Shown: positions 25,985-33,237 of the stretch, in pieces | Numbering within the stretch: position 1 is the first letter of the stretch | How the letters are laid out: the number at the start of each line of letters is the position of its first letter | Source of the DNA: Mycobacterium lentiflavum | Lineage (GTDB): Bacteria; Actinomycetota; Actinomycetes; Mycobacteriales; Mycobacteriaceae | Direction: 5' to 3' | NCBI RefSeq assembly: GCF_022374895.2 | Contig: NZ_CP092423.2 | Span: 434,001-498,000 of the forward strand | Length of the DNA stretch: 64,000 nt | Notes under the pieces: model-generated | Told to the model about the DNA's origin: nothing | The model's database searches: none | Seen by the model: only the letters and a program-made list of their open reading frames with translations | Translations under genes and position numbers: made by a program

Positions 25985-26049
25985 GGTTTTTCTCCCGGCC
26001 TAGGGGTGCTGTCATGCGCCGGGGCCGGCGGCTCATGATTATGCTGAGA

Positions 26050-26087
26050 ATCATATAAGGCACTCGTCTACTAAGCAAGTTGTTAGT
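26050..26087 (-). promoter_or_regulatory. near-consensus promoter with overlapping palindrome upstream of the tetR unit
   Basis: Read on the minus strand, TTGCTT (26073-26078) and TATGAT (26050-26055) are separated by 17 bases, a near-ideal housekeeping promoter for the small ORF and TetR gene. The inverted repeat ACTAA-N8-TTAGT (26070-26087) covers the -35 box, as expected for TetR autoregulation. Confidence 0.65.
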
Positions 26088-26109
26088 GGAACTAAACTCG
26101 CAGACCACG

Positions 26110-26188
26110 GTAAATGTGTGACGAACGTCATTTACTCATGGTGAGCTTAAGCTGAGCAAACCGTAAGGATTATGCTTTATTGCATAAT
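26110..26188. promoter_or_regulatory. cluster of palindromes in AT-rich intergenic DNA
   Basis: Three separate dyads lie close together: GTAAATG...CATTTAC (26110-26135) with TGACG-AA-CGTCA inside it, the 10-bp palindrome AGCTTAAGCT (26144-26153), and the perfect repeat ATTATGC-TTTATT-GCATAAT (26169-26188). The DNA is much richer in A+T than its surroundings. These look like operators, or a promoter region of the crotonase gene whose 3' end survives at 26283-26447. Confidence 0.5.
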
Positions 26189-26242
26189 TTCGGGTTCTGG
26201 TGGCCCGGGCGCGTTATCGCCCACACGATCGCCGACCGCGCC

Positions 26243-26280
26243 GCGCCGTTAGCGCCGCGCCGTTAGCGCTGCGCCGTTAG
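26243..26280 (+). repeat. 14-bp tandem repeat, 2.7 copies
   Basis: The unit GCGCCGTTAGCGCC occurs at 26243-26256, again at 26257-26270 with its last base changed to T, and as a ten-base partial copy at 26271-26280. It sits directly before the crotonase remnant and may mark the deletion junction that removed most of that gene. Confidence 0.75.
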
Positions 26281-26282
26281 GC

Positions 26283-26447
26283 GTGCGGGCCACGCTGGCG
26301 TCGGCGCATGTGGCACGCACACACGGCGCGGCCGCCGCGGTGGCGCGTCTGCGGCCCGCCGTCACCGAGCTCTTCGCTAGCGAAGACGCCGCCGAGGGCG
26401 CGCAGTCGTTCATCGAGCGACGCGACGCCCACTTCCGGGGCCGCTAG
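26283..26447 (+). pseudogene. C-terminal remnant of an enoyl-CoA hydratase
   Basis: An open 54-codon stretch ends at TAG 26445-26447 and reads VRATLASAHVARTHGAAAAV, then ARLRPAVTELFASEDAAEGA and QSFIERRDAHFRGR. This is the typical end of a crotonase-family protein (the ELFAS.DAAEG..SF.ERR..F.GR block). The front 200 residues are missing; a short tandem repeat sits at the break. It is not related closely enough to the neighbouring echA1 end to be a simple duplication of that gene. Confidence 0.75.
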
Positions 26448-26458
26448 CGCTCGCGAGC

Positions 26459-26504
26459 GTCACGCCAGTGTGGCTCTGGATGCCGAACGTCACGCCAGCG
26501 TGAC
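26459..26504. repeat. two copies of the GTCACGC-CA-GCGTGAC intergenic palindrome
   Basis: GTCACGCCAGCGTGAC at 26489-26504 is a perfect 7-2-7 dyad. A diverged copy lies at 26459-26474. Two more copies occur at 28914-28959. All sit between genes and are preceded by GAGC or GAAC. This looks like a dispersed mycobacterial intergenic element. Confidence 0.7.
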
Positions 26505-26508
26505 AGTC

Positions 26509-26536
26509 CCCGACACAGCGCTAGCGCTGTGTCGGG
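26509..26536 (-). terminator. perfect 14-bp hairpin downstream of the aldehyde dehydrogenase gene
   Basis: CCCGACACAGCGCT is followed directly by its exact reverse complement, a 28-bp perfect palindrome nine bases past the stop of the minus-strand aldehyde dehydrogenase gene. There is no T-run, as is common for actinobacterial terminators, so termination is likely but not certain. Confidence 0.6.
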
Positions 26537-26544
26537 ATAGCGGC

Positions 26545-28014
26545 TTACGCCTCGACGGTGTAGCCCATCGGCATCAGCACGCTCTTCTGCTGCGTGAAGT
26601 GCTCGACACCTTCCGGGCCGTTCTCGCGGCCGATGCCGGAGTTCTTGTAGCCGCCGAACGGGCAGCACGGGTCAAAGGCGTACCAGTTGATGGCGTACGT
26701 CCCGGTGCGGATCTTCTCCGAGATCTCGATGCCCTTGGGGATATCGCTGGTCCACACGCTGCCGGCCAGGCCGTAGGCCGAGTCGTTGGCGATCTTGACC
26801 GCGTCCACTTCGGTGTCGTAGGGAATAATGGCCAGCACCGGCCCGAAGATCTCCTCCTGCGCGATCGTCATTTTGTTGTCGACGTCGGCGAACACCGTGG
26901 GCTGGACGAAGAAGCCGTTGTCCAGGCCCTCGGGACGGCCACCGCCACACACCAGCCGGGCGCCCTCTTCGATGCCTTTGGCGATGTAGCCCTCGACGCG
27001 TGCGCGTTGCTTCTCCGAGATCAGCGACCCGATCTGGGCGGCCGGGTCCGACGGCGGACCGACCGGCAGCGCCTGCACGAATTGGCTTACCGCTTCCACG
27101 ATTTCGTCGTAACGCGAGCGGGGCGCCAGGATGCGGGTCTGGCCGACGCAGGCCTGCCCGGTGTTCATGATCCCGGAGAACACCAGCATCGGGATTGCCG
27201 AGGCCAGGTCGACGTCCTCGAGGAGGATCGCCGCGGACTTACCGCCGAGCTCCAGCGTGCACGGCTTGAGCATCTCGGCGGCGCGACGGCCGATCTCCTT
27301 GCCGACGCCCGAGCTGCCGGTGAAGGTGAACAGGTCGACGTCCGGGTTCGAGGTCAGCGCCTGCCCGGTCTCGATACCGCCGGGCACCACCGACAGCACC
27401 CCCTCGGGCAGGCCGGCCTCGGCGAAAATCTCCGCCAAAGCGTTTGTGGTGAGCGGGGTTTCGGCGGCGGGCTTGAGCACCACCGTGCAGCCGGCCAGCA
27501 GCGCGGGGCCCAGCTTGTTGACCGCCAGAAACAGCGGCACGTTCCAGGCCACGATCGCGCCCACCACGCCGATCGGCTCGCGGTGCACGATGGTCTGCCC
27601 GTAGGAGCCGTTGCGGATCTCGCGCCACTTGACCTGGTCGACTGCCGGGCCGGCGAAGAAATTCATCGCGCCCATCGAGCCCATCCAGTGCATGGTTTCG
27701 ATGGTGGTCGGCGGCTGCCCGGTCTCACCGGCGAGCAGCGCGCTCAGCAGTTCCTTGCGCTCTTCCATCAGTTTGACGACGTTGGCGATGACGGCCGCGC
27801 GTTCCTTCGGTGGCGTGGTGGGCCAGGGGCCGTTGTCGAAAGCGGCGCGGGCCGCGGCGACCGCGGCGTCGACGTCTGCTGCCGCCGCCAGCGGGGTCTT
27901 GCCGAAGTATTCGCCGGTGGCCGGACAGTGCACCTCGATCACCTCAGAGGTCGACGGCTCCGTCCACTTGCCGCCGATGAAAAGCTTGTCGTATTCGGTC
28001 TTGATGTCGGTCAT
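26545..28014 (-). CDS. NAD(P)-dependent aldehyde dehydrogenase, Rv0223c-type
   Basis: Aldehyde dehydrogenase of 489 residues that oxidises an aldehyde to its acid. The catalytic Cys lies in NTGQACVGQTRILAP and the general-base Glu in TLELGGKSAAILLEDVD. The cofactor site is seen in VGAIVAWNVPLFLAVNK and FTFTGSSGVGKEIG, and the C-terminal end includes PFGGYKNSGIGRENGPEG. The ATG at 28014 gives MTDIKTEYDKLFIGGKW, as in M. tuberculosis Rv0223c; the frame is open to 28065 but those 17 residues look like leader. AGGAGG lies eleven bases upstream. A perfect hairpin follows the stop. Substrate not known. Confidence 0.93.
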   Translation of the reverse strand: MTDIKTEYDKLFIGGKWTEPSTSEVIEVHCPATGEYFGKTPLAAAADVDAAVAAARAAFDNGPWPTTPPKERAAVIANVVKLMEERKELLSALLAGETGQPPTTIETMHWMGSMGAMNFFAGPAVDQVKWREIRNGSYGQTIVHREPIGVVGAIVAWNVPLFLAVNKLGPALLAGCTVVLKPAAETPLTTNALAEIFAEAGLPEGVLSVVPGGIETGQALTSNPDVDLFTFTGSSGVGKEIGRRAAEMLKPCTLELGGKSAAILLEDVDLASAIPMLVFSGIMNTGQACVGQTRILAPRSRYDEIVEAVSQFVQALPVGPPSDPAAQIGSLISEKQRARVEGYIAKGIEEGARLVCGGGRPEGLDNGFFVQPTVFADVDNKMTIAQEEIFGPVLAIIPYDTEVDAVKIANDSAYGLAGSVWTSDIPKGIEISEKIRTGTYAINWYAFDPCCPFGGYKNSGIGRENGPEGVEHFTQQKSVLMPMGYTVEA

Positions 28015-28106
28015 ATTCCGCCGCTCCTCCTCATCGCTCCGCTCTGCACCGTCGCCGGCGGGCATGGCGCCACCCTACATAAGCGAGAGCAAAACGAGAA
28101 CATGTT

Positions 28107-28877
28107 TCATTCTCGGGGTGAAAGCACCAGCACGAGATTGCTGACCAGGAACTCGCGCAGTAGCGGCACCGACGTCAGCCACCAGGCCCAACGCGGGTGG
28201 TAGCGCGGGAATGCGGTCAGCAGCGCCCCGGTATTTTCGGCCCAGCTCAGCCCCGCAGCGGCGGACACCGCGAACAACGACGACCCGTAGTCGTTCTTCG
28301 CGCGACGGCCGTGTTTGCGCGCATAACGGGCTGCTGCGCGCGCACCGCCCAGATAGTGCGTCAGACCCATCTCGTGCCCACCGAAAGGGCCCAGCCAGAC
28401 GGTGTAGGACAGCACGGCCAGCCCGCCCGGCTTGGTCACCCGCAGCATCTCGGCGCCGAGCTGCCATGGCCGCGGCACGTGTTCGGCGACGTTGGACGAC
28501 AGGCAGATGTCCACCGAGTCGTCGGCGAACGGCAGCGCCATGCCCGACGCCCGGACGAACGAGTCCGTCGCTTGCCGCACCGCGGGCCCGGCGTTGTGCA
28601 TCTCGCTCGGATCGGGCTCGACACCCAGGTAGTGCACACCGGCGCCGGTGAACGCTTCGGCGAAGTAGCCCGGCCCGCCGCCGACGTCGAGGAGCACGCG
28701 GCCGGCCAGCGGTTCTCCGCGCGCGGCCAGCCACAGGTCGCCGACCATCGCCGCGGTATCGGTGGCCAGGGCGCCGTAGAACCGGGCCGGATCCGGCTGC
28801 TCGTAGCGGAATGCGGACAGCAGCCGCACCGAGCGCGACAGCGTGGCCCGTCGCGCAAAGAGGTCAGTCACCGCCAC
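28107..28877 (-). CDS. SAM-dependent methyltransferase, Rv0224c-type
   Basis: A 256-residue class I methyltransferase. Motif I is VLLDVGGGPGYFAEAF near residue 62, the acidic binding loop is HYLGVEPDPSEMHNAG, and the later ICLSSNVAEHVPRPWQ and TKPGGLAVLSYTVWLGPFGG match the Methyltransf_11 pattern. A C-terminal hydrophobic stretch (VPLLREFLVSNLVLVLSP) suggests attachment to the membrane face. It is divergent from the GT4 gene across a 108-base spacer that carries two palindromic repeats. The neighbours make envelope glycolipids, so a methylated sugar or lipid substrate is likely. M. tuberculosis Rv0224c is reported as important for growth, as I remember it. Confidence 0.9.
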   Translation of the reverse strand: MAVTDLFARRATLSRSVRLLSAFRYEQPDPARFYGALATDTAAMVGDLWLAARGEPLAGRVLLDVGGGPGYFAEAFTGAGVHYLGVEPDPSEMHNAGPAVRQATDSFVRASGMALPFADDSVDICLSSNVAEHVPRPWQLGAEMLRVTKPGGLAVLSYTVWLGPFGGHEMGLTHYLGGARAAARYARKHGRRAKNDYGSSLFAVSAAAGLSWAENTGALLTAFPRYHPRWAWWLTSVPLLREFLVSNLVLVLSPRE

Positions 28878-28913
28878 CGGCCAACCCTACGGCCGGGCCG
28901 AACCCGCCCGAGC

Positions 28914-28959
28914 GTCACGCCAGCGTGACGTCGGGCGGCGAGCGTCACCCCAGCGTGAC
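28914..28959. repeat. two further copies of the GTCACGC-CA-GCGTGAC palindrome
   Basis: GTCACGCCAGCGTGAC at 28914-28929 is perfect, and GTCACCCCAGCGTGAC at 28944-28959 has one changed base. Copy-to-copy distance is 30 bases, the same as between the two copies at 26459-26504. They lie in the divergent spacer, just upstream of the GT4 promoter. Confidence 0.7.
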
Positions 28960-28972
28960 GTTCGCGCCGGGT

Positions 28973-28978
28973 TAGGCT
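28973..28978 (+). promoter_or_regulatory. -10 box of a leaderless promoter for the GT4 gene
   Basis: TAGGCT lies exactly 7 nt before the ATG at 28986 and no purine-rich ribosome binding site intervenes. The transcript should begin at the start codon. Confidence 0.55.
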
Positions 28979-28985
28979 GGCCGGG

Positions 28986-30149
28986 ATGTCTCACCTGCGA
29001 TCCGTCCTGCTGCTGTGCTGGCGCGACACCGGCCACCCGCAGGGCGGCGGCAGCGAAGCCTACCTACAGCGCATCGGCGCCCAACTGGCCGCGTCGGGTG
29101 TCTCGGTCACCCTGCGCACCGCTCGCTATCCGGGTGCACCGCGCCGCGAGCTCGTCGACGGTGTGCGCATCACCCGGGCGGGTGGGCGCTACTCGGTCTA
29201 TGTGTGGGCACTGCTGGCGATGGCAGCGGCCCGGGTGGGCCTCGGACCGCTGCGGCGAGTGCGCCCCGACGTGGTCGTCGATTCGCAGAACGGTTTGCCG
29301 TTTTGCGCCCGGCTGGTCTATGGGCGCCGCGTGGTGCTGTTGGTCCATCACTGCCACCGGGAGCAGTGGCCGGTGGCCGGGCCGGTGTTCGGCCGGCTGG
29401 GCTGGTGGGTCGAGTCGTGGCTGTCGCCGCGACTGCACCGGCGCAATCAGTACCTGACGGTGTCGCTGCCGTCGGCGCGTGACCTGGTCGCCCTGGGCGC
29501 GGACCACGAGCGGATCGCGGTGGTGCGCAACGGCCTCGACCAGGCGCCGGCGCGGTCGTTGGACGGCCCGCGTTCGGCCGTGCCGCGGGTCGTGGTGCTC
29601 TCGCGGCTGGTGCCGCACAAGCAGATCGAGGACGCCCTAGAGACGGTCGCCGAACTGCGGCGGCGTGTTGCGGGGCTGCCGGCGCTGCATCTGGACATCG
29701 TCGGCGACGGTTGGTGGCGCCAGCGCCTCGTCGACCATGTCCGCAGTCTCGGCATCAGCGACGCGGTGACCTTCCACGGCCACGTCGACGACGTAACCAA
29801 ACACCATGTGCTGCAAGGGGCGTGGGTGCATGTGCTGCCCTCCCGCAAGGAGGGCTGGGGCCTGGCGGTCGTGGAGGCCGCACAGCACCGGGTGCCGACG
29901 ATCGGCTACCGCTGCGCGGGCGGCCTGTCGGACTCGATCGTCGACGGTGTGACCGGGATCTTGGTGGATGACCGCGCCGAGCTGGTGGATCGTCTGGAAG
30001 AGCTGCTGTGCGATCCGGTGCTGCGCGATCAGCTCGGGGTCAAGGCGCAGACGCGCAGCGGTGAGTTCTCCTGGACGCAAAGCGCCGACGCGATGCGCGC
30101 CGTGCTTGAAGCCGTCCAGGCCGGGCAGTTCGTCAGCGGCGTGGTCTAA
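28986..30149 (+). CDS. GT4-family glycosyltransferase, Rv0225-type
   Basis: A 387-residue GT-B fold glycosyltransferase that probably uses a nucleotide sugar. The N-terminal domain begins VLLLCWRDTGHPQGGGSEAY, typical of GT4 acceptor loops. The C-terminal donor site has VVVLSRLVPHKQIEDAL, LHLDIVGDGWWRQRLVDHV, and the EX7E-type segment LPSRKEGWGLAVVEAAQHRV with GYRCAGGLSDSIVDG. No membrane segment is evident, so it acts on the cytosolic side. It lies in the conserved mycobacterial envelope block with the methyltransferase, the polytopic protein, the PorA-type protein and the acyltransferase. Its last 17 bases overlap the convergent Rv0226c-type gene. The mannose or glucose donor is unknown. 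Confidence 0.9.
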   Translation: MSHLRSVLLLCWRDTGHPQGGGSEAYLQRIGAQLAASGVSVTLRTARYPGAPRRELVDGVRITRAGGRYSVYVWALLAMAAARVGLGPLRRVRPDVVVDSQNGLPFCARLVYGRRVVLLVHHCHREQWPVAGPVFGRLGWWVESWLSPRLHRRNQYLTVSLPSARDLVALGADHERIAVVRNGLDQAPARSLDGPRSAVPRVVVLSRLVPHKQIEDALETVAELRRRVAGLPALHLDIVGDGWWRQRLVDHVRSLGISDAVTFHGHVDDVTKHHVLQGAWVHVLPSRKEGWGLAVVEAAQHRVPTIGYRCAGGLSDSIVDGVTGILVDDRAELVDRLEELLCDPVLRDQLGVKAQTRSGEFSWTQSADAMRAVLEAVQAGQFVSGVV

Positions 30150-31866
30150 AACCGGGTCTAACCCGGCAGACCGCGCCGACCAGCGCGCCGCCCCCGCCCA
30201 CGAGCAGCATCCCCAGCCAGGCCAGGTGCGCGATCAGCGTGGCGTTGCGCCGGGTCGACGAAACTCCGGCGGCCTCCCCGCCGATCCGGTACAGCGTCAG
30301 CTCCCCGTCGCGGAACACCGGTGTGAGCGCGGCCAGGGTGCGTGCGGCCGAGCCCATGTCTCCGGCGCTGTCGGATTCGACGACCAGCCATCCGACGCCG
30401 GCCGGGGCCAAGGCCGACGGCGACGGCCCGGACAACAACAGCTCCTGGATCGCGCGGGCGCGGTTGCCCTCCCCGGGCACCACCCGACCAGAGATCGCCA
30501 AGTCGCCGGTGCTCAGCACGTCGGCGCGCAGCCAGCGCGGCAGCGGATCCAGCACCGGCGCCGGACCCGACCAGGCGAAGCGGCGCATCGAGCCCGCGGG
30601 CAGCACCGCCACCGGCGCGGGCGCACGGTTGATGGCCGCCGCCACCGCGGCCCACCCCGGCGGATAGTGCACCGGCGCGACCTTGCCGCCGACCCCCCAC
30701 GCCAAGTCGGGCAGCACCGCGATCAGGGCGAGACACCCCACCAGCGCGGTGGCAATGTCGGCCGGCGGGGGCAGCCACCGCCGCAGCGTCACCACCGCGC
30801 CGGCGCCCGCGAGTGCGTAGCCGGGCACCGCCAGCGCGACCCACTTCTGGCCGTCGCGCAGCACGCCCAGGCCGGGTGCCGCGTCGACGACGGCGGAAAG
30901 CAGGTGCAGGCCGGGCCCGGTGGCCAGCGCGGCCGGCACCACCACCGACACCGCCGCGAGCACCAGCAGCGGCCGCACCGCCGGGCGGCGTAGCACCGTC
31001 GGCAGCCCGGCCGTCACCACACCCAGCAGCACCAGAGCCGAGATCAGCGCGAAAAGTGTTGCCCGCGAACTGGGTACGGCCTCGCCGTTCCAGATACCGC
31101 CGAGGCTGGCCAGGCTGGCCAGCGTGCCCAGGCCGGGCTCGGCGCGCGGCGCGAAGGCGAGCACGCCGAGCGCGCTCGCCGCCTTGGGGGTGGACAGCGA
31201 CGCGCCCGTCGCCGCGGCCACCAGCCACGGCAGCGCCGCCACCAGCGCGGCACCCAACGCCGCCGCGGCGCAGAGCCAGCGGGCCCGGCCCGCACCTGGT
31301 GCGGCGACGCAGACCAGCGCCACCGTCGCGGCAAGCATCAGACCGGTCGGCGTCAGCCCGGCCAGCGCGATCCAGAACGCCAACGCGAAAACACCGGGCT
31401 CACCTGATCGCAGGCGCAGCACCGTCGTCGCCACCCACGGCAGGCAGCCGTAGCCGACCAGCAGACTCCAGTGACCCTGCAGAAGTCGTTCGGCGACATA
31501 GGGATTCCAGATGGCCAGCGTGACCGCGACGACCTGGCCCGGTGTGTCGGCGCAGGGCAGCGCGGTGGCCACCAGCCGTGCCGCACCCCAGCCCGCCAGC
31601 CACAACCCACCGACCAGCAGCACCTTCACCACGGCCCCGCCGTCGAACAGGTGCGACGCCAGCGCCACGGCGAAATCCTGCGGAGTCGCCCGCGGCGGCG
31701 CGGTCAAGCCAAGGGCGGTATCGGACAGGTAGGAGCGTGGCGTGGAGACCGCGTCGCGCAGCAGCAGGTACCCCGGCCGCAGCAACGGCGCCACCACCAG
31801 CAACGCCAGGGCCAATGCATACCCGGGAAGAAACCACTGCAGCGCCCGGCGCCATGGCGCGGTCAC
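30133..31866 (-). CDS. polytopic membrane protein, Rv0226c-type
   Basis: A 577-residue integral membrane protein. It begins with RALQWFLPGYALALALLVVA and has about ten to twelve hydrophobic segments, followed by a more soluble C-terminal region with one last helix (LIAHLAWLGMLLVGGGGALV). The layout, with WNPYVAERLLQGHWSLLVGY after the third segment, resembles GT-C type envelope proteins, but no catalytic motif was identified. The length nearly equals that of Rv0226c (576). Gene order on the minus strand is Rv0227c-type then this gene, 18 bases apart, so they are one operon. A part in lipomannan or lipoarabinomannan assembly is an inference from the neighbourhood. Confidence 0.85.
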   Translation of the reverse strand: MTAPWRRALQWFLPGYALALALLVVAPLLRPGYLLLRDAVSTPRSYLSDTALGLTAPPRATPQDFAVALASHLFDGGAVVKVLLVGGLWLAGWGAARLVATALPCADTPGQVVAVTLAIWNPYVAERLLQGHWSLLVGYGCLPWVATTVLRLRSGEPGVFALAFWIALAGLTPTGLMLAATVALVCVAAPGAGRARWLCAAAALGAALVAALPWLVAAATGASLSTPKAASALGVLAFAPRAEPGLGTLASLASLGGIWNGEAVPSSRATLFALISALVLLGVVTAGLPTVLRRPAVRPLLVLAAVSVVVPAALATGPGLHLLSAVVDAAPGLGVLRDGQKWVALAVPGYALAGAGAVVTLRRWLPPPADIATALVGCLALIAVLPDLAWGVGGKVAPVHYPPGWAAVAAAINRAPAPVAVLPAGSMRRFAWSGPAPVLDPLPRWLRADVLSTGDLAISGRVVPGEGNRARAIQELLLSGPSPSALAPAGVGWLVVESDSAGDMGSAARTLAALTPVFRDGELTLYRIGGEAAGVSSTRRNATLIAHLAWLGMLLVGGGGALVGAVCRVRPGFRPRR

Positions 31867-31884
31867 CGTCGCAGCAACCGCGGG

Positions 31885-33147
31885 CTAGTCCCGGGCGGGC
31901 GGGCCGGGCGGATTCGGCTCCGCCGCCGTGCCGTGCGGCGGATCGGAGCCGGGCGGATCGTCATCCGCTTCGGAGTGCTGCGCGGGCAGCTTCTCGGTCT
32001 CGGCTTCGGCGCCGGGCACCCGTTCCTCGAGCCCACTGCGGCCGAAGAACTCCTCGTCGCCGCGATCCAGGCCCGGGTCGGTCAGCGCGCTCTCGGTCCG
32101 CAGGCTGAACGACGCGAACAACCCACCGCCGATCAGCGCGATCAGGCCGACCGCGGTGAACGTGATCGGCAGCACCCGCGACCACAGGGCGAGCCGGTCA
32201 CGCTCGTCGCGGGCCGCGTTCACCTGAGATTCCACCGTGTCTTCGTTGGAGGTGACCTTGTAATCGGCCAGCGTCAGCTCGGGCTTGAGCGGGTCGCGGG
32301 CGAAGAAATGGTTGGCGTGCTCGGTCTGCTTGACGATGGTGCCCGAGACCGGGTCCACCCAGAAGGTCCGCTGCGCCGCGTAGTAACGGGTCATCGTGAT
32401 CTGTTCGGCCGGGTCGCCGCCTTGGATGCCCCACATCGCCGCGGACGTGGTCACCTTGCCGTCCTCGTCGCCGGCGTACAGCGAGGGGTACTTCACCGGC
32501 GCCACCAGCTTTCCGTCGGCGCTGTAACCGATGTTCTGGGTGAACTTGTAGGTGGTCAGCCCGTTGACGTCCTCTTGGGTGTCGTAATTGACGTCGTAGG
32601 TCTTCTGCGCGACCGGATCGAAGTAGGGGTAGGTCTTCTTCTCGGTGTGGAACGGGAAGCGGTAGGACAACCCGTCGTGACGTACCGGGATCGAGGTGGG
32701 CGGGTTCTCGTCGTTGAAGGTGCGCGGCTTCTGGACGGCGCCGCCGGTGTGGGTGTCGTCGGAGACGGCCATCGCGGTCTTGCGGTTGAGCGTGACGGTG
32801 TCGACGATCGCCAGCAGCAGCCCGGTGTCCTTCTGTTTATCGGTGCGCCGAACCGACGTGCCGACCTGCAGCGTGACCACATCGGCGTTGGCCGGCGACT
32901 CGACGCTGATCTGCTGCTGGGAAACCAGGGGCACGTTCTGGTTGACGACGACGTGATCACTGGACAGCGACGCCGAGTCGAGCGCGGTTCCGGTGCCGTC
33001 GCTGACCAGAGTGGTGTCGATGTTGAGTGGGATCTTGGTGATCCGGCTGGTGGTGTAGGTCGACAGCAGCAGTGCGGCGATCAGCAGGGCAGCCCCGAGT
33101 CCGATGATTCCGCATGCGGCGAACCGCAACATAACCGCTCGGTTCAC
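31885..33147 (-). CDS. DUF3068/PorA-family membrane protein, Rv0227c-type
   Basis: A 420-residue protein with an N-terminal membrane anchor (FAACGIIGLGAALLIAALLL), a large extracytoplasmic domain of the DUF3068 family, and a second membrane helix near residue 350 (VLPITFTAVGLIALIGGGLF). The cytosolic tail is acidic and Pro-rich. Family stretches visible are RHDGLSYRFPFHTEKKTYPY and TRYYAAQRTFWVDPVSGTIV. Homologues in Corynebacterium and M. smegmatis have been reported to be needed for lipomannan maturation to lipoarabinomannan; this is recalled from the literature. The GTG start is taken. It is divergent from the acyltransferase gene by 90 bases and probably co-transcribed with the Rv0226c-type gene. 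Confidence 0.9.
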   Translation of the reverse strand: MNRAVMLRFAACGIIGLGAALLIAALLLSTYTTSRITKIPLNIDTTLVSDGTGTALDSASLSSDHVVVNQNVPLVSQQQISVESPANADVVTLQVGTSVRRTDKQKDTGLLLAIVDTVTLNRKTAMAVSDDTHTGGAVQKPRTFNDENPPTSIPVRHDGLSYRFPFHTEKKTYPYFDPVAQKTYDVNYDTQEDVNGLTTYKFTQNIGYSADGKLVAPVKYPSLYAGDEDGKVTTSAAMWGIQGGDPAEQITMTRYYAAQRTFWVDPVSGTIVKQTEHANHFFARDPLKPELTLADYKVTSNEDTVESQVNAARDERDRLALWSRVLPITFTAVGLIALIGGGLFASFSLRTESALTDPGLDRGDEEFFGRSGLEERVPGAEAETEKLPAQHSEADDDPPGSDPPHGTAAEPNPPGPPARD

Positions 33148-33237
33148 GTTGCTGTGCCCTCCCTCAATGCTCTAGGCAAATCCGTTCGACCCTAACAGCA
33201 GTACCCGATTCGGCAGGTAACAGAGCGCAGGCAGACT

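Noticed and set aside
26308..28203. 631-codon + strand frame opposite the aldehyde dehydrogenase
   Set aside because: No recognisable domain, composition of an antisense shadow. Its first part partly overlaps the true crotonase remnant, but in another frame.
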